Assembly (NCBI GenBank): GCA_027493875.1
Contig: JAOSJX010000012.1
Location: forward strand, 248,001-312,000
Origin: Deltaproteobacteria bacterium
GTDB taxonomy: Bacteria; Lernaellota; Lernaellaia; JACKCT01
Length of the DNA stretch: 64,000 nt
Reading direction: 5' to 3'
Each line of letters starts with the position of its first letter. The first letter of the stretch is position 1. The position numbers and the translations under genes were made by a program. Below are positions 29,479 through 40,797 of this stretch, one piece after another. A model generated the notes under the pieces. The model had not been told where the DNA came from, did not search any database, and saw nothing but the letters and a program-made list of their open reading frames with translations.

Positions 29479-31077
29479 GTGGAGACGCGTCCCGTGGAAG
29501 CGCCGCGTAGAACGCCGTCGTTCTTCTCGCGCGGCTTTCTTCTCGACGAGCAATTTGAAACGCGCTGCCTTCTCGCCGGCCTTGGTTTTTTGGCGGTGTT
29601 GAATCTCGCGGTCGCGTTGACGAATCGCGCGCCGCTGACGGTCATCGACAGCCATATCCTGTCGTTTTCGTCGAAAGCGGCGATGAGCATCGTGAACGGA
29701 GAAAATCCGTTTCTGAAATCCTACTACAACTATCCGCCGCTGTTTTTTTGCGTTAACGGCCTCCTCCTCGCCGTCGGCGTTCCCTACGGCCGCTCGGCGG
29801 TGACGTTGCTTGCGACGTTCTGGATGGCGTGGGGAACCGCGGGACTGTTTTTACTCGTCCGCGACGTGTGGGATCGGCGAACGGCGATTTTCGTCACGAT
29901 GCTCTGGCTGGCCACTCCCGCCGCGGCCGTCGGTCTGCGCGTCGTGAACATCGATCACGGGCACATGGCGCTGTTGCCGTGGTTTATTTGGGCCGTCCAT
30001 CGCTCCGCGTTTCTCGACCGATGGGGCTGGGCCGCCGCCGCCGGCTCGCTCTTGGGGGCGGGTTTTTTGGTACGCTGGAATTTTCCCTTTGTCGTGGCGC
30101 TTCCGGTCGCGGTCTTGGCCGCCGCGGCGCTGCGCGGGGCCACGCCGCGGCGCGTGGCGGGTTTGCTCTTTTTTACGGCGCCCGCGGCGGTTGCAGCGCT
30201 TCTTCTCTTCTTTCTGCATCGAAAAGGAATCACGGTAACGCCTGACCTCGGCGGCGGTCTCGAAAGGGACTTTCCGCAATTCTGGGCGGCGGATAGCCTC
30301 TTGTTCTACCCGCGCGTGATTTACCATTTTCTCCTCGGCCCGTGGTTGATCTGGCTGATCGCCGGAGGGCTCGTGGACGCGCTGCGGCGGGACGGACCTG
30401 GAACGATTTGGCCGATACTCACGGTCGCCGGCGCGCTCGTATTTTCGTTTGGGCGCCGAGTAAAAATCGTCTACTTCTTCGCGCTCGTGCCGATGCTCAT
30501 CGCCTGGGCGGCGCCCCTCTTCGCCGCGTCACGGACGGCCGTGCGGTTGCTGATCGCCGCGGCGGTGCTTTTAAGCGTGACGCCGCATTCGCCCGATGTC
30601 CCGCCCATCCGAGATCGTCATCTCGCCGGCTACGGACAATATCTGGGCACCGTTCACTTCGCGGATTCGGGGTTGCCGCCTATCAATCTTTTCTCCGCGC
30701 GGCGTTGCCCCGGGGCGGGACGGTCGGCATCTTGAGGCTGCCGGACCGCGACGCGCCGGAGGGCGACGATCCCGGCCTCGGCATTTATCGCGAGTTTCTT
30801 CTCCACGCGACGTTGTACGCGTCGCTTCGCGTGCCGGTCGCGGCCACCAATATCGATCCGGGACAGACGCTGCCCTCCGGACCTGGACGCGATGCTCGTG
30901 CCGGCGGTCGAGGAGACGAAAACGCTCCTTCGCGGCGCGCCGTTCGAAGGATTCGCCATCGCCGCGCTTGTTCACGAGTCGGTCCGGGACACGTACTGGT
31001 ATTTTGTTCCGAAAGCCGAATTCACGCGGCTGCGCGCGCATCCGGCGACGAGGCTCGTCACATTATCTGAATCTTGA
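29479..31077 (+). CDS. Multi-pass membrane protein, GT-C-like
   Basis: About 533 residues. It starts with GTG directly after the stop of the peptidase gene, so translation is probably coupled. Ten or more hydrophobic helices are followed by a soluble C-terminal part (GTVGILRLPDRDAPEGDD, then PAVEETKTLLRGAPFEGFAI). The loop after helix 1 reads VIDSHILSFSSKAAMSIVNG and then YNYPPLFF, like the sugar-transferase loop of ArnT/PMT families but without the double acidic motif. Frame breaks lie near 30645 and 30882. Function uncertain; lipid-linked sugar transfer is the best guess. It converges with the CapA gene, overlapping by 20 bp. Confidence 0.55.
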
Positions 31078-32215
31078 GGAAAGGCCCGATGTTGTCCTTC
31101 CCCCGGCGGACGTATTTCGCGAACGCGGCGGGATCCCCGGACTTTTGAATCTGCAGTCCAAGCGCCTCTTCGAACTCCTCGTCCGTGAGCGGCCGGGGGT
31201 TGTACTTGGTGACCCGGTTGTTGCACAGGATCGGGTAGAGCTTCATGTCGGCGCGCAGCTTTCCGCCTTTCTCATAGACGATGAGTTTCGCCGTCATGCT
31301 GTAGTTCGGCGCCTTGAGCATCTTGTAGCGGCCGGGGCTGTTGAACATGAAATTGCCCAGGTTGTAGACGATCCAGCGGCCGTCGTGTTTCTCAAACTGC
31401 TGGTACTGGCGCGCGCCGTGGCCGACGATCAGGTCGGCGCCCGCCGTCAGCAGCTCGGGCGCGAGTTTCTTTTGCTTTTTCGTGGCCCAACTGTAGTTGC
31501 CGCCCCAATGCGGATACGCGACGGCGAAAGCGTTCGGGTTTTCTTTTTTGAATTGGCGGATGACGCGCCCGGTGCCCTTGGCCGACAATCGCGACGCCCC
31601 CGGCTTGTCGCCTTTCGCGTAAAACGAATACTTTTTGTCGTAACTGCGGCTGTATTCGAAAGCGCCGAACACGGCGAGCGTAAACGTCTGCCCGCCCACC
31701 GGAAAATCCTTGACGAACGGCGCGCGCGCCTCCTTTTCCGTCTTCCCCGCGCCGAAGACCGTGATCCCGGCCTTGCCGAGCACGTCGAACGTCTGCATCA
31801 GCCCCGGCAAACCGAAATCGAGCGTATGATTGTTCGCGAGGCTCACCGTGCGGATGCCGTATTTGTTCATCGCGCGGGGCGTGTGAACGACGTCGGTCCA
31901 GTGGCAATACGCCTTCGAGTCGGCGTAAGGCGACTCCTTGAGATCGGTCACCGGCGTTTCCAGGTTTGCGATGACGAAATCCGCGTCCCGCAGCATCGGC
32001 GCGAGTTTGCGGAGGGAAAAATCGTAGCCGCGTTTTTTGACGAGCTTGAGGCCGGGTCCGTAATTCTCTCCGTAACTGAAATCACCGGCAAAAAGAATCG
32101 TCACGGCGCCGTCGGGCTCGTCGCCTTTCGTCTCACGCACCGTTCCGGGTTTTTGACAGGCGGCCATCCCGAAAGCCAGAGCCCCCAACGCCAGCGTCAC
32201 AAGATACGATCGCAT
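31058..32215 (-). CDS. CapA-family lipoprotein (poly-gamma-glutamate system type)
   Basis: Intact, about 385 residues from MRSYLVTLAL, chosen because it gives a clean lipoprotein signal (lipobox GMAAC). Metallophosphatase-like CapA fold: LFAGDFSYGENYG, ANLETPVTDL, LANNHTLDFG, AVAYPHWGGNY, GHGARQYQQF and VYNLGNFMF are all in family order. CapA/PgsA proteins take part in capsule poly-gamma-glutamate handling, but many homologues occur without that pathway, and no capB/capC is present here. It is divergent from uvrC. Confidence 0.88.
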   Translation of the reverse strand: MRSYLVTLALGALAFGMAACQKPGTVRETKGDEPDGAVTILFAGDFSYGENYGPGLKLVKKRGYDFSLRKLAPMLRDADFVIANLETPVTDLKESPYADSKAYCHWTDVVHTPRAMNKYGIRTVSLANNHTLDFGLPGLMQTFDVLGKAGITVFGAGKTEKEARAPFVKDFPVGGQTFTLAVFGAFEYSRSYDKKYSFYAKGDKPGASRLSAKGTGRVIRQFKKENPNAFAVAYPHWGGNYSWATKKQKKLAPELLTAGADLIVGHGARQYQQFEKHDGRWIVYNLGNFMFNSPGRYKMLKAPNYSMTAKLIVYEKGGKLRADMKLYPILCNNRVTKYNPRPLTDEEFEEALGLQIQKSGDPAAFAKYVRRGKDNIGPFLKIQIM

Positions 32216-32318
32216 TCCCGTCCCCATCGTCATGTTGCCCGCGTTGTAGCGCGTGAGGCCGGGGCGTTGCAAGCGGGTTCGTCTTTCGAATCCACCGCCG
32301 CGTGCTAATATCCCGGCG

Positions 32319-34160
32319 ATGCCGAACGACAAGATCGCGGAAAAACTCAAAATCCTGCCGACGCACCCGGGCGTGTACCTCTGGAAGGACGCGCAGGGCG
32401 TCGTGATTTATGTCGGCAAGGCGAAAAATCTGCGCCACCGGGTGCGGAGTTACCACCAGCGCGTCGAGGAAAAGGACATCAAGACGCAGCTCATGGTCCG
32501 CCGCGCGCGTGATCTGGACTGGATCGTCACCGACTCGGAAAAAGCCGCGCTTCTTCTGGAAAACACGCTGATCAAAAAGCACCGCCCGCCTTACAACATC
32601 CGGCTTCGCGACGACAAAAATTTTCTGTCGATTAAACTTTCCACGCGGGACCGGTTCCCACGGCTCTATCTCGTCCGGCGTATCCGGCGCGACGGGTCGA
32701 TCTACTACGGTCCTTTTTCGAGCGCCCACGCGGCCCGCGCCACCTTCAATTTTCTGAACCGGCATTTTCTCCTGCGCGAATGTTCCGACCGGGAATTCGC
32801 GGCGCGGAAACGTCCGTGCATTCGCTACCAGATCGGACGGAGCGCCGGGCCGTGCTGCGATATGGTCTCGAAGGAGGACTACGACGCGATCGTCCGCCAG
32901 GTGCGCCTTTTCTTCGAAGGAAAGGGCGAGGATCTGATCGGCGCCGTCGAGCGCGACATGGAGCGTCTGGCGGAAGAGACGCGGTTCGAGGAGGCCGCCC
33001 GAAAGCGCGATCTCGTCGCCTCGCTGCGCCGGACGTTGGAGAAGCAGCAAACGGAAACGCCCGATCTGACCGACCGCGACGTTTTCGCGCTTTACCGCGA
33101 AGGCGCCTCCGGTGTCGTTGTCGCGTTGTTTGTTCGCAAGGGAAAAACCATCGGCCAGCGCGCGTTTCCGTTTACCAATCAGGAAGGCGATGACGGCGAG
33201 ATCATCGCGCAGGTGGTGCAGGCCTACTACGCCGACGACGCGTTCGTCCCCGAAGAAGTTCTGACGCAGCACGCGCCGGGCGAAATGCCGGAAACGGTTC
33301 GCGAGTGGCTGGCGGACCTCCGCGGTGCCGCGGTGCGCCTCGCGGTGCCGAGGCGCGGCGACAAAGCGCGGATTGTCGAGATGGCCGCGGAAAACGCGCA
33401 CCAACAATTCGAGCAACGCCGGGCGAAGTTGGCGGACGAGCGGGAAATCCTTGAGTCGGTGCGCACGGCGCTCGACTTGTCGCGCCTGCCGCTCGTCGTC
33501 GAGTGTTTCGACATCAGCAACGTCCAAGGAACGCACGCCGTCGGCAGCCAGGTGACGTTTATCGAAGGCCGGCCGGAAAAAAGAGCGCTACCGGCGATAC
33601 AAGGTGCGTGTGAAGGAGACGCCCGACGATTACGCGATGATGCGCGAAGTGCTCGACCGCCGGGTGCGCCGGGCGATGGAGGAGGGCGATTGGCCGGATT
33701 TGCTGCTGGTGGACGGCGGACGCGGCCATCTCGCGGTCGCGGTGCAGGCGCTCGCCGACGCCGGCGCGCCCAAGTTGGAACTCGCCGCCATCACGAAAAT
33801 CCGCGACCGGCCGGCGGGGACGGGGGCGCCGAAGACATGATCTACCGGCCGGGAAGAAAAAATCCGATCACGTTCAAACGCGGGTCGACGGCGCTCCACT
33901 TTTTTCAGCGCGTTCGGGACGAGGCGCACCGGTTCGCCGTCGAGTATCACCGCAAGCTCCGCACCAAAGCGCAGACGCGCAGCGCTGTGGACGACATCCC
34001 CGGCGTCGGCGCCGCCCGCCGCAAAGCGCTCGTCAAACATTTCGGCTCGGTCAAGCGGCTCGGCGAGGCGAGCGCGGACGACATCGCCGCCGTTCCCGGG
34101 ATCGGTCGAAGCCTTGCGGAAAAGATCGTCCACGCCCTCGCGGAACGAGGCGATGCGTAG
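32319..34160 (+). CDS. uvrC: UvrABC system subunit C
   Basis: About 613 residues, the normal length. It starts at MPNDKIAEKL. GIY-YIG nuclease domain (GVYLWKDAQGVVIYVGKAKN), UvrB-binding UVR motif (RFEEAARKRDLVASL), RNase H-like nuclease (LVVECFDISNVQGTHAVGS) and C-terminal helix-hairpin-helix pairs. UvrC makes both incisions in nucleotide excision repair. Two opposite frame errors are visible: an extra A in an A6 run near 33582 and a lost base near 33825. The 80 codons between them read correctly only in another frame. Its stop overlaps the comEC start by 8 bp. Confidence 0.95.
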   Translation: MPNDKIAEKLKILPTHPGVYLWKDAQGVVIYVGKAKNLRHRVRSYHQRVEEKDIKTQLMVRRARDLDWIVTDSEKAALLLENTLIKKHRPPYNIRLRDDKNFLSIKLSTRDRFPRLYLVRRIRRDGSIYYGPFSSAHAARATFNFLNRHFLLRECSDREFAARKRPCIRYQIGRSAGPCCDMVSKEDYDAIVRQVRLFFEGKGEDLIGAVERDMERLAEETRFEEAARKRDLVASLRRTLEKQQTETPDLTDRDVFALYREGASGVVVALFVRKGKTIGQRAFPFTNQEGDDGEIIAQVVQAYYADDAFVPEEVLTQHAPGEMPETVREWLADLRGAAVRLAVPRRGDKARIVEMAAENAHQQFEQRRAKLADEREILESVRTALDLSRLPLVVECFDISNVQGTHAVGSQVTFIEGRPEKRALPAIQGACEGDARRLRDDARSARPPGAPGDGGGRLAGFAAGGRRTRPSRGRGAGARRRRRAQVGTRRHHENPRPAGGDGGAEDMIYRPGRKNPITFKRGSTALHFFQRVRDEAHRFAVEYHRKLRTKAQTRSAVDDIPGVGAARRKALVKHFGSVKRLGEASADDIAAVPGIGRSLAEKIVHALAERGDA

Positions 34161-36586
34161 GCCGCTCGTTTTCGTCGCCCTCGTCTTCATCGCCGGAATC
34201 GTCACGGGGGCGCGCTTCGACGTCCGCGGCGTCCCGACGATCGCGGCGTGCGCCGTGGCGGTGTCGGCCTTTGCGGCGGCCCGCCGGAAAACCAAACGGG
34301 CGAATCCCTGGTGGCTCATCGCGTTTTTATTCGCGGCGTACGGCTCGTGGTCCGCTTCCGCGGCGTTGCTTCCGACCGCGTCTCCCGGAGACGTCTGGAG
34401 CTACGCCGGGCAAGGCGACGTGACGCTCGAAGGCGTCGTGCGCGACGCACCGGAATCGAGCGGGGACGAAACGCGGTTTGCGCTCGCCGCGGAAAAAGTC
34501 ATGTTGCCGGCCGGCGCCTACGTCCCCGTTCACGGCCGGGTGTCCGTCACGCTTCGGGGCATCGGCACGCCGGTCGACTTCGGCGACCGCGTTCGGTTTG
34601 CGACGAAGCTCCGCCGTATTCAGCCGTACGGCAATCCTGGGGCGTTCCGCGTCGACCGCTTCTATGCGAACAGGGGCATTTACGCCGCGGCCTACGCCGA
34701 TGCGTCGACGGTCGAGCGCGCCGCGTCCGGGCTCGGCTCGCCGATCCGCTCGGCGGTCGAAACCATGCGATCGCGGTTGCGCCGCCACCTGGAAAGCTCG
34801 CTCCCCGACCCCCAGCGCGAAATTCTCAAGGCCCTGTTGCTGGGTGAGCAGGACGGCATTCCCGAACCCGTCCAACGCGCGTTTCGTCAGGCGGGCGTTT
34901 CGCATTTGCTGGCGATTTCCGGCCTGCATATCGGGATGGTCGCCGCCGCGGCGTTTTTTCTCTTTTTTGCCCTCATGCGCCTTTCGCCGCGCCTGCTCCT
35001 CGCGGTCAACGCGATCAAAGTCTCCGCGGCGCTGTCTCTCGGGGCGGCCCTCGTTTACTGCGTTATCGCCGGCGCGCACGTCCCCGCGGTGCGAGCAACG
35101 GTGATGATCGCCGTCCTGCTCGGCGCGATCCTCGTGGACCGCCAGCGCGATCTGCTGTCGGCACTCGCGCTGGCGGCTGTTCTCATCTTGTTGCGGTGGC
35201 CGCTCAGCGTCTTCGAGGCGGGATTCCAACTTTCGTTCGCCGCCGTCACGGCGATTGTGCTTATCGCCCCGCGCGTCGCGGCCTTTGCGAGCGGCGAGGC
35301 GGACGCGATCGATCTGGCGTTTCCGCCGCTCAAGCGGCGCGTCCGCGTCTGGGCGGCGTTGACCGCCGCCACCCCCGTCGCGGCGCTGCTCGGAACGGCG
35401 CCGATCACCTCGTTTCATTTTCACGCGGTCGCGCCGTACGCGCTCGTGACCAATATGCTGCTGGTGCCGCTTTATTCGTTTTTCGTCGTGCCGGCCGCGT
35501 TCCTCGGCGCGGTGCTGCTGCCTCTTTCGGCCGCGTGGTCGATTTTTATTCTCAAACTCGCCGTTTACGCGCTCAATACCGGCTACCTCGCCATCGACTT
35601 TTTTTCCGCGCGGCCCGGCGCGTATTTCATGGTCGGGCAACCGAGTTTTTTTGAAATCGCCGCCTCCTACGGCGCGGTAGCCGCGTTCGCCTATTGGAAG
35701 CGCGGAAAGTGGTTTCGTGCCGGCGCCATCGCCGGCGTCGCGATCGTCGTCGGGTACGGTCCGGCGGTGCGCGCCCTCGACGCCGCGCGGGACGATTTCC
35801 GCTTCACGGTCCTCGACGTGGGACAAGGTTTATCCCAACTCCTCGAAGCCCCACGAGGACGCAAATATCTCATCGACGCCGGTCCCCGATACGGAGAACG
35901 CTTCGACGCCGGCGAACGCATCGTCGCGCCATTCCTGTGGCACCGTCGCATTCGTTCACTCGATGCGGTGATCGCCTCGCACGCGGACGCGGATCACTTC
36001 GGCGGACTGGAATACGTCATCCGTCATTTTCGCGTCGGCGCGTTGTGGGTTACGGGGCGGGGGCCGGCGGCGGACGAAACTCTTTACGCGCAACTCATCG
36101 CGGCGGCGAGGGAGCGCGGTGTCCCCGTTCAGGTGATCGACGGAAACACGCCCCCCGTCGACGCGGGGGGCAACGCTTGGCGTTCTCCGGCCGCGCGAGC
36201 ATCCGGCGGAGGACGCGCTGTCCGACGACAACGCGGCGTCCCTCGTGATGAAGATCGTTTTCGGCGCAACGAGTTTTCTGGTCACGTCCGATATTCACGC
36301 GGAAACCGAATCCGTCGTGCGGGCGTCGGACGCGCTGCTCGCATCGGACGTGATCGTGATGCCCCATCATGGCGGAGAGGGGAGTTCGACGGAGGAGTTC
36401 ATCGCCGCCGTCGGGCCGCGGGTGGCCATCGCCTCCGCCGGCCGCGACAGCCGCTTCAAACATCCCGCGCCCGCGGTGCTGGGACGTTACCGCGACGCGG
36501 GTGCGCGGGTGTTTCGCACGGACAAGAACGGTATGGTGGAATGCGTCAGCGACGGCAAAACCGTTTCGTGCGCGTCGGCGTGGTGA
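34153..36586 (+). CDS. comEC: ComEC/Rec2 DNA-uptake channel protein
   Basis: About 811 residues. N-terminal membrane helices and an OB-like domain, then the competence domain (LLAISGLHIGMVAAAAFF), more helices, and a C-terminal metallo-beta-lactamase domain with FTVLDVGQGLS, SHADADHFGGLEY and MPHHGGEGSS. ComEC translocates single-stranded DNA across the inner membrane in natural transformation. One frame break lies near 36170 in a G6 run. It overlaps the uvrC stop. No other competence gene is in the window. Confidence 0.93.
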
Positions 36587-36649
36587 TTTCCGCGCGGTTG
36601 AACGTGCCGCGGAAAACGTGATATTGCCCGTCATCCACGGGGAGCGGTC

Positions 36650-37930
36650 ATGCTCGTCAAAGCCATTACCGGATTTCAGGACATTTTGCCGGACCGCGCG
36701 GCGCGCTTCGCGCGGCTGGAGAAGACCGCCCGCGACGTTTTCGCGCGGTACGCTTACCGCGAAATCCGTGTGCCGGAAATGGAATACACGGAACTTTTCG
36801 CCCGCGGCATCGGGCAGACCACCGACATCGTCGAAAAAGAGATGTTCACGCTCCAGGATTCCAAGGGGCGCGCGATGAGTTTGCGTCCCGAAGGAACGGC
36901 GGGCGTCGTACGGGCGTTCATCGAAAACGGCCTCGCCACGCAAGACCCGCAGGCGCGTCTGTTCTATATGGGCGCGATGTTCCGCCACGAAAAACCGCAA
37001 AAGGGCCGCTTCCGCCAATTTCATCAGATCGGCGCGGAGGCGTTCGGCTCCGAGGATGCGCTGCTCGACGCCGAAGTGATCGCCATGCTCATGGATATTC
37101 TGCGCGAAGCCGACGTTCCCGGTCTGCGTTTGGAGATCAACAGTATCGGCGACGACGACAGCCGCGGGCGTTTCCGCAAGGCGCTGGTCGAATATTTTGA
37201 GAAGCACCGCGACCGCTTGTGTAAGGACTGTCTCCGCCGCTTGGACACGAATCCGATGCGTCTGCTCGACTGCAAGGTTGAATCGTGCATCGGGATCGTG
37301 CGAAGCGCGCCGACCATTCTTCCTTTTCTCAACGACGATTGCGCGGCGCACTTCGATTCCGTTCAGAACTACCTGCGCGCTTTCGGCGTCGAATTCTTCG
37401 TCAACGAACGCATCGTGCGAGGCCTCGACTACTACACGCGCACCGCGTTCGAGGTGACGACCGACCGTCTCGGGGCGCAGAACGCCGTCGCCGGCGGCGG
37501 ACGTTACGACGGGCTCGTCGAATCGCTCGGCGGTCCCAAGGTGCCGGGCATCGGCTTTGCGATCGGGATGGAGCGCGTCGTTGAACTTATGGCCGAACGC
37601 GACGAGGACGCCGCGCAAACCGCGTCGATCATGCTCGTGCCCATGGACGAAAACGCGCGGCGGGTGTGCGTGCGCCTCGCGGCGGCCATCAGGGCGCGCG
37701 GCGCAAGCTGCCTCGTGGGCGTCGACGGCCGGAGCGTGAAGGCGCAGATGAAAAAAGCCGATCGCGCGGGAGCGCGTTTTGCGCTCGTGATCGGCGAGAA
37801 GGAACTCGAGGAGAAGCGCGTCGACGTCAAAGACATGGGCGAAAACCGTCTCGCGCCGGACGGCATCACGCCTGAGGATCTCGCCGAGATGTTTGCGGGC
37901 GCGATGGCGGAATCGGGGAGCGCGTCATGA
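36650..37930 (+). CDS. hisS: Histidyl-tRNA synthetase
   Basis: Intact, 426 residues. Class II synthetase with motif 2 MFRHEKPQKGRFRQFHQIG, the histidine-specific region VRGLDYYTRTAFEV and motif 3 GGGRYDGLVESLGG with GFAIGMERVVEL, then the anticodon-binding domain. Its stop overlaps the next ATG as ATGA. Confidence 0.97.
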   Translation: MLVKAITGFQDILPDRAARFARLEKTARDVFARYAYREIRVPEMEYTELFARGIGQTTDIVEKEMFTLQDSKGRAMSLRPEGTAGVVRAFIENGLATQDPQARLFYMGAMFRHEKPQKGRFRQFHQIGAEAFGSEDALLDAEVIAMLMDILREADVPGLRLEINSIGDDDSRGRFRKALVEYFEKHRDRLCKDCLRRLDTNPMRLLDCKVESCIGIVRSAPTILPFLNDDCAAHFDSVQNYLRAFGVEFFVNERIVRGLDYYTRTAFEVTTDRLGAQNAVAGGGRYDGLVESLGGPKVPGIGFAIGMERVVELMAERDEDAAQTASIMLVPMDENARRVCVRLAAAIRARGASCLVGVDGRSVKAQMKKADRAGARFALVIGEKELEEKRVDVKDMGENRLAPDGITPEDLAEMFAGAMAESGSAS

Positions 37931-38962
37931 AATCGATTCGCTTGCACGAGCACGGCGGCGTCAGAAGGGATAAAATTCGACGACGTCCCCGAGCCGGGCG
38001 CGCCGGGAGCTGGTCAAATCAAAGTCGCCATCCGTGCGATGGCGCTCAACCATCTCGATCTTTGGATTCGCCGCGGCATGCCGCACATTCGCCCCGCGTT
38101 GCCCCTCGTCATGGGTTGCGATGCGGCCGGCGAAGTGACCGACATTGGAGAAGGCGTCACCGATTTCTCCGCCGGCGACCGCGTCATGCTGACGCCGATG
38201 ACGTTTTTGCCGGCGCTGCGAGGCTTGCCTCGCCGGCGAGCACAGCCAGTGTGTCGAGTTTCAAATGCGCGGCGAACACAACGACGGCTAAGCTTCGCCG
38301 AGCAGGTCGTCGTGGACGAATGGCAGGCGCGGAAAATCGGCCCCGACGTTTCCTTTGAGGACGCCGCCGCTTTCTCTCTGACGTTCTTGACCGCGTGGCG
38401 CATGTTGATGACGAAAGCCGGTCTGCGCCCGGGCGAAACGGTGCTCATTCACGGAATCGGCGGCGGCGTGTCTTACGCGCTTCTCGCCATCGCCAAGCTC
38501 GTCGGCGCCGCCGCGATCGCGACGACGGGCGAGGCGTGGAAACGCGAGAAAGCGCTGGCGCTCGGCGCCGACGCCGCGCTCGATTACACGAGCGACAAGC
38601 TGGTCAAAGAGATCTTCGCCGCGACCGACGGGCGCGGCGTGGATGTGGTCGCCGATTCCGTCGGCGGACCGACGTGGAGCGTCTCGGTCAAAGTCGTGCG
38701 CTCCGGCGGACGCATCGTGACGTGCGGCGCAACGGCCGGCGCTCAGCCCGGCGCGGAGCTCACGCGCATTTTCTGGAAACAGATTCACGTCATGGGCAGC
38801 ACCATGGGTACGCTGGGCGAGTTCACCGAGATCACGCGCCTGCTGAATGGTGGACGTCTCCGCCCGCTCGTGGACCGCGTCTTTCCCGCCGCCGATATAC
38901 ACAAGGCGCACGAACACCTGGAGCACGCGGGCCAATTCGGCAAAATCGTGCTCGTGTTTTAG
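37927..38962 (+). CDS. Zinc-type alcohol dehydrogenase (MDR family)
   Basis: About 345 residues with at least three frame breaks (near 37970, 38225 and 38280). Medium-chain dehydrogenase: LNHLDLWIRRGMP and PLVMGCDAAGEV in the catalytic domain, a structural-zinc loop that reads CEACLAGEHSQC after correction, and the nucleotide-binding segment VLIHGIGGGVSYALLAIAK. The C-terminal half is intact and ends FGKIVLVF. Substrate unknown. It is coupled to hisS by a 4-bp overlap. Confidence 0.82.
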
Positions 38963-38964
38963 CT

Positions 38965-39930
38965 GTGCCGCTGCGAAAAATAATTCTGATCGTGATCACG
39001 ATCGCCGGGGCGATCGTGCTGAAGCTCGCGTTCGACCGTCTCCAAGCCCCGGCTATCGAGGATGCGCCTATTGCGGCGCCGTCGCCGCCGGCGAATAGCG
39101 CACCGCGTATCTTTCGACACGTGCGCGAGAATCTCACATTGAAAAAAGATCTCGATCTCGGCGCGATGACTCTCGACACGATTTTTTCGATCGAGGCCGA
39201 CGGCCTGACGATCGACTGCGCGGGCCATCGCATCGTATCGCGCGCGGAGACGGGAATCGTCGCCAACGATGTTCGCGGATTAACCGTCAAAAACTGCCTG
39301 TTCGAAGGCGTGCGCGATGGATTGGCGTCCCGAGGGGCACGGGATGTCGCTGTTCGTGGCGGCGCCTTCACGGTGCGCCGCCACGGCATCCGCATGCAGC
39401 ACGCGGCGGGCGTGGTTGTGGACGGTGTGACGTTTCGGGCGACGGAGCATCACTCGTTGGCCATGGCCGTCGAGTTTACGCTGTCGGAGAACGTGGCGGT
39501 CGAAAACTGCGTCGTGCGGGGTTTCGACCAGGGCATTCTTTTTGTGGCGAGCCGGGAAGTGAACGCGGCGAACAACGACATCGCGGACATCGTCGAGACC
39601 GGGATCGGAACCTTTCAAGGAGAAAAACTCAATGGGTCCGGGCCGGGCGTGATCCGCGGCAACAAGATCGTCCGGGCGATGATGGGGTTGGAAATCGACG
39701 CCGGCAGTTTCGATCTCGAAATCGCGGACAACGAGATTCGGCGTTGTGAATCCTGGTTGCGTCTTTCGGACGGCGGCGGCGAGCATCTATACAATCCGCT
39801 GCGAAACATCCGTTTCGTCCGCAACCGCATCGACCAGCGGATCGACGTCGAATCCTTCGGTCTCCAGGACGCGACCGGCATTTTTTTCGAGAACAACGTG
39901 GTGGAAAAACGGATCGGCGAAGATTCCTAG
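38965..39930 (+). CDS. Right-handed parallel beta-helix protein
   Basis: Intact, 321 residues from GTG 38965. An N-terminal membrane anchor (KIILIVITIAGAIVLKLAF) and a Pro/Ala-rich linker are followed by pectate-lyase-like beta-helix repeats such as LTIDCAGHRIVSRAETGI and GLTVKNCLFEGVRDGL. Resembles NosD/CASH-type carbohydrate-binding or cleaving proteins; no catalytic residues assigned. It lies two bases after the dehydrogenase gene, and its stop overlaps that of the convergent deacetylase. Confidence 0.8.
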   Translation: MPLRKIILIVITIAGAIVLKLAFDRLQAPAIEDAPIAAPSPPANSAPRIFRHVRENLTLKKDLDLGAMTLDTIFSIEADGLTIDCAGHRIVSRAETGIVANDVRGLTVKNCLFEGVRDGLASRGARDVAVRGGAFTVRRHGIRMQHAAGVVVDGVTFRATEHHSLAMAVEFTLSENVAVENCVVRGFDQGILFVASREVNAANNDIADIVETGIGTFQGEKLNGSGPGVIRGNKIVRAMMGLEIDAGSFDLEIADNEIRRCESWLRLSDGGGEHLYNPLRNIRFVRNRIDQRIDVESFGLQDATGIFFENNVVEKRIGEDS

Positions 39931-40647
39931 CGCGCGTGCTTTTCGATTTCGCGAAGCGGGAGAATTTCGAATCCGGCGTCCAAGGCGTGGGGAATAATCT
40001 TGTCCAGCGCCGGGATGATCGCGTCGTGCGAATCGTGAAAGAGGACCAAGCCCCCGTCGCCGTTGTGGATCGCCCGGCAGACGGTCTCGACGATCGGCTC
40101 CGGTCCCGGCCATGCCCAGTCGCCCGAGTCGATCTGCCAAAGCACGATGCGGATATGGTTCGCCGTCATGTATCGCCGAAGCATCGCCCGCGTCTTTCGG
40201 TCGCCGCCACGCGTCCACGGCAGGCCCCACGGCGGGCGGAAGTAGTGGTAGGGGTAGTTGTTCGGATACCGGTCGCGCAGCACGTCGTTGACCGCGCGTT
40301 TGGCTTCCATGATTTCCTTGTCGAAAAAAATCCTGCGACGCCCGCGTCAATTTCGCGTGGTTGAACGTGTGCGTGCCGATGAGGTGTCCGTCCTCGTCGA
40401 GTTTGCGCACGACGTCGGGATACTCCCTCACGCGCCATCCTTGAACGAAAAATGTTCCCTCGATGCCGCGTTCTTTGAGGTAGGTGGAAATGTCGAAGGT
40501 GTGCTCGTCCCGCGGCCCGTCGTCGAAGGTCAGGCACAGCCGCCGCCCGAAACGGTGGTGCGAGAGCACGCCGATATCGGCCCCGCCGGTCTCAAGCGTA
40601 TGCCGCAGGGACAGATATCTCTGTTTGATGAAATGCTTCAAACTCAT
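39927..40647 (-). CDS. NodB-type polysaccharide deacetylase (CE4)
   Basis: About 240 residues after correcting one break in an A7 run near 40325. CE4 motifs: CLTFDDGPRD (motif 1), GTHTFNHAKLT (motif 2, metal His pair), YHYFRPPWGLPW (motif 3), DWAWPGPEP region and VLFHDSHDAIIPAL (motif 5). It removes acetyl groups from N-acetylated glycans, metal-dependently. No signal peptide is obvious. It reads away from the UbiA-family gene across a 150-bp spacer. Confidence 0.88.
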
Positions 40648-40797
40648 TGGCCGTGATTTCGGACAGTCGGTCCCGGTACGTTAGCCGTAATCCGCGTCCG
40701 TGAGAATGGAAATTACCGAAACGTCCGAATCGGCTGAAGTAAAAACAAGACTCGGCGCTAAAGACCTGAAAGAAAATGCAAGCTAAGATGGGCGGCA

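Noticed and set aside
30596-32308. 570-codon plus-strand ORF
   Set aside because: Runs antisense through the CapA gene and out of frame with the GT-C-like gene.
33580-33830. Programmed frameshift in uvrC
   Set aside because: Two opposite shifts in a run-prone stretch, no slippery heptamer with a downstream structure, and the same fault type occurs across the window.
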